Positions 55,786 through 64,000 of a DNA stretch of 64,000 nucleotides are shown in pieces. The position numbers and the translations under genes are program-made. Each line of letters begins with the position of its first letter. Within the stretch, counting starts at the first letter, position 1. Source of the DNA: Peromyscus leucopus (Eukaryota > Chordata > Mammalia > Rodentia > Cricetidae). The DNA lies in the NCBI RefSeq assembly GCF_004664715.2, contig NC_051068.1, forward strand, positions 133,023,327-133,087,326, read 5' to 3'. The notes under the pieces are model-generated. The model was not told the origin of the DNA, made no database searches, and saw only the letters and a program-made list of their open reading frames with translations.

Positions 55786-55979
55786 CTATGTACAGCCAGC
55801 TCATTAGTGACTGTCACTGCTGAACCAAATCACCACATATTTAGTCCTCTACAAGACAAATTCATCCTCAGAGGGTTCTAGAAATCAAAGGCCCCAAACA
55901 GGTCTGTAAGGACCAAATTCAGTGTCAACAAGGCTTCTGGAAGCTTCAGCATAAACTTTTTATCTCACTTCTGCCAGGT

Positions 55980-55983
<4 letters not shown>

Positions 55984-56025
<42 letters not shown>

Positions 56026-56290
56026 ATGTGCATGTTTCTGTGTGTGTAGGTATACATGTGTGTATGTATGTGTGCATGCATGCTCCTGTGTGGGGGTACA
56101 TGTGTGTGTATGGAGCTGCACATGTGTATATGTGTGTGTGTGCATGCATGCTTCTTGTGTGGGTACATGTGTGTGTATGCAGGTGCACATGTGCATATGT
56201 GTATGTGCATGCATGTTCCTGTGTGTGGGTACATGTGTGTATGTGTGTGTGTAGGTGCACACATATGTGCTCGTGTGCATGTGCGGGCCA
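55984..56290. repeat. (TG)n and TG-rich minisatellite (right copy)
   Basis: Mirror of 15360-15671. Repeat numbers differ slightly, and the translated frames are artefacts. Confidence 0.92.
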
Positions 56291-57017
56291 GAGGACAAAC
56301 TCTGGTACCATTCCTCAGTCTCCAACCACATAGAGACAGGATCTCTCATTGACCTGAAGTTTGCCACGCAGGCTAGACTGGCTAGTCAACCCCAGGGATC
56401 TGAAATCACTCTCTCTCTCTCCCATGAAAGATTTTTGTGGCTCCATGGTACCTATGTAATCCAAGATGTTCATGATCCTTAACCACATGGGCAATGTCCC
56501 TTTACCATGTGAGGTGACAGATTCAGAGGTTTTAGAGATTAGCAGATAGACATCTTTGCAGGGGCATTAGCTAACTCGGCAAACTAGTCCCTGAAATGAT
56601 TTGTCTCCCATTTTCCAAACACTTTCTGCAAGGTAAGGCAGAAACTCAGTGTCCTTTTGTCCTGTGGACCCCCCCCCCACCTTGCCAATGTCAAAGGAGT
56701 AAACATGAGATGGAGACTGCTGGGTCTTGTGGGGTAATCTTTTTGTTGTTGTTTTTCAATTAAGAAATTTTTTAAAATTCATTTTACATACCAACCACAG
56801 ATCCCACTCTTCTCCCTCTTCCCACCCCCAGCCTTCCCCCCACTCCAGCCCCCATTCCCTCCTCAGCAAGGTAAGGCCTTGTACATACAGTTGAGGCAAG
56901 TCAAGCCCGCCCCCTCCCCCCTGTATCTAGGCTGTACAAGGTGTCCCATCATAGGTAGTGGGCTCCAAAAAACCAGCTCATGTACCAGGGATGGATCCTG
57001 ATCCCACTGCATGGGGG

Positions 57018-57361
57018 TATGGGGCATTTACCCATCACCCCCAAGGTTCCCCAGAGTTTTCTTGAGTGCAATCAGCAGGAAATATTAGATAAAAGGATTT
57101 ATAGCGGAGAATCTTGCGGAGATAAACAGATAGAAAATAAAGGATAGCCTTGAGAGGGCCTGGAACCTATTCCAACGGGACCCGACTGTCTCTGGCCCAG
57201 GGTTTTTATAGACACCAAGGGGTGGAGCAAAAGACCTCCTCCCCCAGCACAGCCAAGTGCAGACCATCTCAGACACCTGCACTCAGGCCCGTGGTCCTGA
57301 TCATCCTCTATTTGGACCTGCTGGGTAAAGCCACAAGGAACCCGAGAACGGGCTCCCACGG
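57018..57361 (-). mobile_element. Solo LTR in L1 3' UTR (right copy)
   Basis: Mirror of 14277-14619. Its terminal TG is mutated to CG in this copy, and the flanking G-runs preserve the duplication approximately. Confidence 0.84.
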
Positions 57362-57801
57362 GGGGGCCTTAAACAAACCAAGCTACACAATTGTCTCCCA
57401 CATGCAGAGGGCCTAGTCCAGTCCCAGGCAGGTTTCACAGCTGTTGGTCTAAATTTCATGAGTTCCCACTAGCTTTGTTTGGCTGTCTCTGTAGATTTCC
57501 CCATCATAATCTTGACCTGCCCCCCCCCCCCTGCTCATAAAATTTCTCTTCCCTCTCTTCAACTGAACTCCTGGAGCTCAGCCTAGTGCTTGGCTGTGGA
57601 TCTCAGCATCTGTTTCCATCAGTTACTGGATGAAGGCTCTATGATGACAGGGTAGTCACCAATCTATTTACTGGGTAGACAAGCTCAGGCACCCTCTCCA
57701 CTATTAGAAACTACACATTAAAATACCAAACAAACCAATTTTAAAAATGACTACAGAGCTAAACAGAATTCTCAGCAGAAGAATCTCAAATGGCTGAAAG
57801 A

Positions 57802-57955
57802 CGCCAGGTGGTGGTGGCGCACACCTTTAATCCCAGCACTCAGGAGGCAGAGGCAGGTGGATCTCTGTGATTTCGAGGCCAGCCTGGTCTACAGAGCTAG
57901 TCCAGGACAGGCTCCAAAGCTACAGAGAAACCCTGTCTCAAAAAAACAAGAAAAA
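57802..57955 (+). mobile_element. B1 SINE nested in L1 (right copy)
   Basis: Mirror of 13677-13836: 'cgccaggtggtggtggcgc', 'ctccaaagctacagagaaac' and an A-rich tail. Confidence 0.9.
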
Positions 57956-59946
57956 AAATGGCCAAAAGACATTTAAGGAATCACTCAACATCCTTAGCCA
58001 TCAGGGAAATGCAAATCAAAACAACTCTGAGATACTACCTTACACCTGTCAGAATGGCTATGATCAAAAACACTAATGACAGTTCATGCTGGAGAGGAAG
58101 TGGAGCAAGGGGAACACTCCTCCACTGTTGGTGGGAGTGCAAACTTGTACAACCACTTTGGAAATCAGTATGGCAGTTTCTCAGAAAATTGGGAATCAAT
58201 CTACCTCAAGACCCAATGATACCACTCTTGGGCATATATATAGCCAAGGGATGCTCAATCACACCACAAGGACACATGCTCAACCATGTTCATAGCAGCA
58301 TTATTCATAATAGTCAGAACCTGGAAACAACCTAGATGCCCCGCAACCAAAGAATGGATAAAGAAAATGTGGTACATATACACAATGGAGTACTACTTAG
58401 CAGTAAAAAACAATGACATGAAATTTGCAGGCAAATGGTTGGAACTAGAAAATATCATCCTGAAGGAGGTAACTCAAACTCAGAAGGACAAACATGGTAT
58501 GTACTCACTCATAAGTGGATACGAGATGTAAAGCAAAGGATAACCAGACTACAACCCATAGCTCCAGAGAAGGTAGCTAATAAGGAAGACCAGAGAGAGA
58601 TGCATGAATCACCCTGGGAAGGGGAAATAGTGGGGTTGACAATGGAGGGTAGGGGATGGGGCGTGAGAACATAAGGGAATGGGATGGTCAAGCTGGAAAA
58701 GGGACAGAGTGGAAGAGCAAGGAAAGAGATACCATGATAGAGGGAGACATCATGGGATAGGAAGAAACCTGGTGCTAGGGAAATTCCTAGGAATCCATAA
58801 GGATGACCCCAGCTTAGACTACTAGCAATAGGGGTAATTTTTGTACACTATGAAGACGTGTCTCTGCCAAGGCACTTTCTGATTGGTTTTAATAAAGAGC
58901 TGAATGGCCAATAGCTAGGCAGGAGAGAATAGGTGGGACTTCTGGGGAGAGAGAGGAACTCAGGGGTGTGGGGGAGGTGGGGAATCAGAAGGTGCAAGAT
59001 TCACCAGACAGACATGGAGAAAGTGGGATATACTGTACTGAGGGAGGTAAAGAGCCACGGAGCAGAATGTAGATTTAATATAAACGGGTTAATTTAAGTT
59101 TTAAGAGCTAGTTGGGAACAAGCCTAAGCTAAGACCATGCTTTCATAATTACTAAGAAGTCTCCTTGTCATTATTTGGGAGCTGGAGGTCCAGAGAAAGT
59201 CCAGCAATAGATGGGGTTTGCTGCTGCTTCTCCAGCAGCAGTTACAGATGTTCCACAGGCACTCACGATTATTGGTTGGCTAAATGAAGTTATTATCATT
59301 CCCTGCCCAAAACATTCTAGAAGATGAAAAGTAGTCATGTGTCACTCAGTGTACTCAGTCGTGGCTGGTAAGGAAGGTTTGTTCTAAATTCTAATCTTCG
59401 CCAAAACACTTAAATTTTTTCTGCATATCAGTTCCCTCATCTAAAAAATGCAATCCGGACTCAATATGCAGGATACTCATTTCAATTGGAAATAATACAG
59501 CACTCAAGATTCTGGCCTGTAAATGGCATGATTTAAATTAATTATAAAGTCACATACCCTGTCAGTGTAAGATGTTATTAAAAAGGAAACTGAGCCAGGC
59601 ATGTGGAGCATAATGCACTATCACCACAGTTTTTTGTTTGTTTGGTATTTTTGTTTTTTGTTTTTGTTTTTGTTTTGTAAGTTTAAGGTAAAAAGCACTT
59701 TTAATAAAAGAGCTTGTTTTCAGAAATTGCTGGACAAGACTAGATTGTAAGAGAATCAAGTGTTCTTCAACATGGAACCTAGAAAAACAGCTCTCACAGA
59801 GTACCTGATAAGTGTTGAACTACAAAATAGGAGAATATTTTGGTGGATTTCAAATTGCTGTAGACATAGTTTTTGCCAGATATAACCTGGAATTCTAGTC
59901 ACTCTTAATACTTTCACTGTTTATTTCTTGGATTTTTTAAGTGTTT

Positions 59947-59960
59947 AAAACTTGAGTCTC
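59947..59960. other. Empty B1 insertion site
   Basis: A single copy of the 14-mer aaaacttgagtctc stands where the left arm has a B1 between two copies of its complement (11508-11521 and 11683-11696). This is the pre-integration state. Confidence 0.95.
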
Positions 59961-60619
59961 ACCACATAGTCCAAGCCAGTCTCAATCTCCTGATCCCCCT
60001 GCTTCAGCCATGAGAACCTCTGTGTTAGCACCTAATGGATCTGTCAGCACTGGGGTGTGCAAAGACCAGCTGGCTTGAAATACGCACTTATCCAGGGAGG
60101 GGTCATGGGGTATGCTGGCGGTTGTGTAGCAGTTTTAAAAGGCCATCAAAAAAGGAATGGTGCATGCCAGAAAAGGCACACTACTTTGGACAAGCATATT
60201 TATTTGTTTTCCCCATGCTGAAGATCAAACCCAGGGTCTGACATATGATAGACACATATTCTACCACAGGGCTACATCTCCAGCCCTTGGAAATGCATGT
60301 TTATGACTTTATATTTGAAAAATGGAAGAAAACTATCTGTGTATCTATTTGGGATTAGGCTAAGTATTAGGTGAATATTATATAATATTTATGTCCAAAT
60401 ATGAGAAATATCCAAACCGCCTGGAAATGACAGGGTGACAAGTATAAGAATCCTTAAAGCTCTAGAACCATTGGGCTAAATTATTGGGTTTTTACTTTAT
60501 CATTAGGAAAATGGAACTAATCAATATTCAAAGCTGGCCATCTGCGGATCCAGCGGTCATCACTCAACTGCTTGCAATCTTCTAAATGCTTTATCACCTA
60601 CACATCTACATATGGAAAT

Positions 60620-60870
60620 TTTAGCTCTCACAGTGATGGTGCTATAAGGCAGGGTCCTCGGGAGGAGTTCTGAAGAACGAAAGTCCAAAGGAGCTCATTG
60701 GCCCCCTCTGCCACGTGGGAATTCAATGAGAAGACACGTATGAACCAGTAAGTGAAACTCAGCAGCCAAATCTGCCAGCGCCTTTGTCTTGAGCTTCCTC
60801 ATCTCTAGAACTTTCCAATCAACTGTCCAGTCTGCGGTATTTTACTATAGTATCCCGACCAGATTAAAAC
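60620..60870 (-). mobile_element. Old MaLR LTR fragment (right copy)
   Basis: Mirror of 10598-10850. Confidence 0.6.
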
Positions 60871-61112
60871 ACTGCTTATATAATTCCAATCCTAAATAGC
60901 ATGTTTGTGTAACTGAGTAATGGGTCACTTTTCTTTCTGTTTGATTTTTAGCAAGCAGTTTTATTTCTGTGATTAAAATTAAAGTAAGTTTTAAAAAGTA
61001 GTTTCTTGGGTTGATGAGATGGTTCAGTGGGGAAGACTGCTTGCTGTGAAAGTCTGATGACCTGAGTTTGATGTCCACACACATCATGTTCTTTCCCTCT
61101 CCTCTCTCTAGT

Positions 61113-61119
<7 letters not shown>

Positions 61120-61198
<79 letters not shown>

Positions 61199-61202
61199 CA
61201 TG

Positions 61203-61235
<33 letters not shown>

Positions 61236-61250
61236 CTCTCTAGTTCTCTT

Positions 61251-61300
<50 letters not shown>
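61120..61300. repeat. Double (CA)n with (CT)n (right copy)
   Basis: Mirror of 10182-10349. The first CA block and the CT spacer are of different length from the left arm. Confidence 0.95.
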
Positions 61301-61309
61301 AAACACTTT

Positions 61310-61510
61310 AAGTTGTTTTAGGTCTGAGGATGTAGCCCAGTTTGTAGAGTACTTGCCTAGCATGAGAAAGGCCTGCATTTTATCCTAGGACTACATGAAC
61401 TAGACAGAGCTATGATGCTAGCATTCTGCAGATGACAGCAGGAGAATCAGGAATTCGTGGTCATCTTCGGCTACATAGTGAATTCCAGGCCAACTGAGGC
61501 TACACAAAAC
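61310..61510 (+). mobile_element. B4-like SINE (right copy)
   Basis: Mirror of 9962-10163: 'ggatgtagcccagtttgtag', 'agagtacttgcctagcatg', 'ctacatagtgaattccagg'. Confidence 0.65.
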
Positions 61511-61599
61511 CCTTTGATACTTGGTCATTAAAAAAAAAAAGTAGTTTTAGAGTCCACATAAATTTCTTTTAGACTTAAAAAAAAATTGTGTGTATGCAT

Positions 61600-61846
61600 G
61601 TGTGTGTTCGTGTGTGAGTTCATGTGTATGTGAGCGTGTATGTGTGTGCACATGTGTGTGTGCACATGTGTGTGTGCATACATGAGTGTGCGTAGATATG
61701 GACAGTTCCCTCAGAAGCTGAGGGAGGAGCTGGACCTTCTGAATCTGGAGTTACAGCCTGTTGTGAAGTACCTGACATGAATTCTGGGAACCAAACTGTC
61801 TTAGGCCATATACCCTCTTAAAAACTAAGCCATCCCTCCAGCTCCC
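61600..61846 (-). mobile_element. Diverged B2/B3 SINE (right copy)
   Basis: Mirror of 9647-9895, with a TG-rich tail in this orientation. Confidence 0.6.
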
Positions 61847-62736
61847 ACACACACACACATATTTTGTAATTGGTTTGTAATTTAATAATGAGCATCACAC
61901 ATCTAAGCACACAGACTTATTTTAGTCAGAATCTTTAAATATCGAGAGGGTTAACATCTCCCCTCCACTGCCCCCTTCACACCAGCTCCTTCCTCGGGCT
62001 TCATTTTCTTAGGATGTGGGAGCACTGTCTTCCCATTTGTTCAAGCTGCAATCACAGAAACCATCATTTATCTGGCTTTCCCCTCACCCGCCCCACAAGC
62101 AGTCCCCCTCCACAAGCCACCCGTATCTCTCCATTTCCCTCCATCTCTATTCCTGGCACTTTAGTCTGAACCAACATTTTATAGTGTGAACTGCAACCCA
62201 GGGATGAATTATGGGATCAGTTTAGAGGGTGACAACCAGCCTTTCTTCTTCTACAGTGAGAGGGTTACAAAACCTCAGGGTGTACCCCTCACAGTCAGTG
62301 TACCGTGCCGTGGAATTTTTGCTTGTGTGTATGTGTTTATGTGCTGGGTCACTCATGAAGTATATCACTTGTGGCAGGAATAATAAAAGGTTGAGAGAGA
62401 GCCTAGATTTAAGGTCACATATTTCTTGCTTGAACTGCCTGGATCCTGGAACACTTACCCAAGGATGTTGAGAAGCCAAACAGCCTTCAGTGGCAGAACA
62501 GCCACATCATGAGCCGGCAGCTGTCCTGCCATATCTGTCTCTCTCATTCTTCCGATTTACTGTACTCCAGCCTCCCTGCCACTGAACAAACACCCACGTG
62601 TCCCCAGCTCAGGGATTCTCTACTTGCTCCCCCTTGGTCTTAAGGCAAATATCATCTCCATAAAGTTCCCTTTCTAATGTCCCCCCATCTCTACCTTCTG
62701 TTTTTTGTTTGTTTGTTTGTTTTCATAGCACCTACT

Positions 62737-63276
62737 TGTTGTGGAATATTATTTTAACTGGGTAAAGGTGTGTTACATTTGTTTATGCTGCATTTGTTTA
62801 CTGGGCAAAAATGGGTTGCATTTGTTTATGCTGAATTTGTTCAAGTAAAGATGTGTTGCTGTTTCACCTTGCCTGCCTAAGGCACCTGATTGGACTAATA
62901 AAAAGCTGAATGGCCAATAGCTAGGCAGTAGAGGGACAGGTGGCACTGATGGGCAGAGAGAATAAGTAGGAGGAGGAGTCTAGGCTGGGGAGGAGAGAGA
63001 GAAGAAAGGAAGGAATGAGAAAGAAAGAGAGAGAGATGTCCAGGCCGGCCAGTCAGGCAGCTGCCAGCCAGACACACATGGAATAGGACAGGACATACAG
63101 AATGAAAGGAAGGTAAAAAGTGCTGAGGCAAAACATAGGTGAAGAGAAATGGGTTAATTTAAATTTTAAGAGCTAGTGGGACAAGCATACGATAAGGGTG
63201 AGCATTCATAATTAATAAGAAGTCTCCATGTCATGATTTGGGAGCTGGCTGGTGGCCTAAAAGAAAGCCTGCTACA
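62737..63276. mobile_element. Solo LTR 540 bp (right copy)
   Basis: Mirror of 8216-8755, flanked by cctact at 62731-62736 and 63277-63282. It has the same length, but several substitutions in the 63050-63130 part make this one of the more diverged patches between arms. Confidence 0.8.
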
Positions 63277-63482
63277 CCTACTCCTATCTGAAACCACCTG
63301 ATTTATTTCTGGTTTTCAGACTTCTTTACCGACCTTGTGTTTACTAGAATGGAGTCCCTAGGAAACAGAGCCTTCTCTGTCTCCTTTGCTGATGTGTCTC
63401 TAAAACCTAAAACACAGCTCACTGTACTTCTATAGCGAATACATATTTTTGATTTACTGGTTTACTCAATACAACCCTATAC

Positions 63483-63650
63483 TTGGACTGGGGCAATAAC
63501 TCAGTCATTGAAGTTCTTGTTGCACACACATAGGCCCCGAGTTTCATCCCCAGCACCCATGTAGAAGACTGGGCTTGGTGACATGTGCCTGTGATTCCAT
63601 CACTGGGGAAGAAGAGATCAGAGGATTCCAGGAGCTTGCTAGCCATCAGC
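63483..63650 (+). mobile_element. B4 SINE (right copy)
   Basis: Mirror of 7843-8009. Confidence 0.75.
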
Positions 63651-63949
63651 CCAGCCCGTTTGCACTCAATACAGTAATACTCTTACTTTTCTAAAAGAAT
63701 ACAGATATATTCCTCTTGTTACTTTCCTTCATATTAAAATGTCTGTTAGACAGTCTATCTACTGATTGTATGAGGTATGTACTACAGATAACTTCATCAC
63801 CAATCAGACAAATGGTATTGCAAAAAACAAGTGTACCAGTCTGCTGTAAGCAACAATTAACTCTGACATAATTCCCCCAACCAATTCATCCCAGCTTTGA
63901 CTCTCTACAAAGTCCACCAAACAATTCCAGCATTGGACAGATAGAATCT

Positions 63950-64000
63950 CTCTGTGTGTGCATGTGTGTGTGTGTGTGTGTCTGTCTCTGTCTCTGTCTG
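63950..64000. repeat. (TG)n/(TCTG)n block at window end
   Basis: Start of the reverse copy of the purine-rich minisatellite at 7005-7530. The inverted repeat therefore continues beyond the window. Confidence 0.9.

Larger units (their letters stand above)
56739..58830 (-). mobile_element. Twin-primed L1 (right copy)
   Basis: Mirror of 12807-14899, with flanks ggggtaat at 56731-56738 and 58831-58838. It has the same head-to-head structure and the same nested B1 (57802-57955) and LTR (57018-57361), so all these events predate the duplication or allele split. Confidence 0.88.
39853..64000. repeat. Right arm of the inverted repeat
   Basis: Reverse complement of 7490-32776, beginning at the first base after the gap and continuing past the window end. 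It is about 1.1 kb shorter than the left arm. Most of the deficit is a missing ~0.9-kb piece of L1 3' UTR (at 53353) and a missing B1 (at 59947-59960), and the rest is microsatellite length. All nested TE insertions apart from that B1 are shared. Confidence 0.97.

Noticed and set aside
7490..64000. Hairpin or template-switch library artefact as the source of the inverted repeat
   Set aside because: The arms differ by about 1% substitutions, a B1 insertion and many microsatellite lengths, so they are two different molecules or loci, not one molecule read twice.
1..64000. A novel multi-gene functional system
   Set aside because: No intact coding genes or operon-like organisation are visible. 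The content is rodent intergenic DNA dominated by retroelements.

Overview
The window looks like nuclear DNA of a murid-type rodent, most likely a cricetid (hamster, vole or deer-mouse group). The evidence is a dense load of B1, B2, B3 and B4/ID-like SINEs, Lx/L1-type LINE fragments and solo LTRs. Several B1 copies carry a 'gcgcaaagctacacagagaaaccctgtctc' style right half that I associate with cricetids. I see no intact protein-coding gene, tRNA, rRNA or CRISPR array. Nearly all long open frames are LINE-1 remnants, translated (TG)n/(CA)n tracts, or the same frame read from the two copies of a large duplication.

Layout. Positions 1-7.0 kb are single-copy in this window. The first 3.1 kb has no recognisable SINE and resembles the end of a plus-strand 3' UTR, with AATAAA at 2188 followed by GT-rich sequence. 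The rest of this block holds B1, B3 and B4 elements, an LTR inserted in a B3, and G-rich and (TG)n tracts. Positions 7.5-32.8 kb are the left arm of a huge inverted repeat. Positions 32.8-39.35 kb are a single-copy spacer of SINEs and LTRs. Positions 39353-39852 are exactly 500 N. Positions 39853-64000 are the reverse complement of the left arm, starting abruptly at the gap inside a B2 SINE and still running at the window end.

Inside the arms, in left-arm order: two (TG)n/(GA)n-rich blocks; a 540-bp solo LTR with 6-bp target duplications; a B1 at 11522 that is missing from the right arm with a clean empty site; an L1 at 12807-14899 with a 5' inversion typical of twin priming, carrying its own B1 and solo LTR; an unidentified broken open frame at 17228-17551; an approximately 8-kb old L1 at 17.7-25.7 kb with five later insertions; a B2; an ERV1-like LTR with a hairpin beside its polyadenylation signal; and a (TTCC)n block next to the gap-proximal end.

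The main question is whether the inverted repeat is real (a young palindrome of about 99% identity) or a false duplication in which the second haplotype was placed backwards after a fixed-size gap. Several features lean towards the second: the 500-N gap, the arm starting exactly at the gap within a SINE, a noisy collapsed patch at 53354-53570, and allele-like differences in B1 presence and microsatellite length. Sequence alone cannot settle it. I found no multi-gene functional system.
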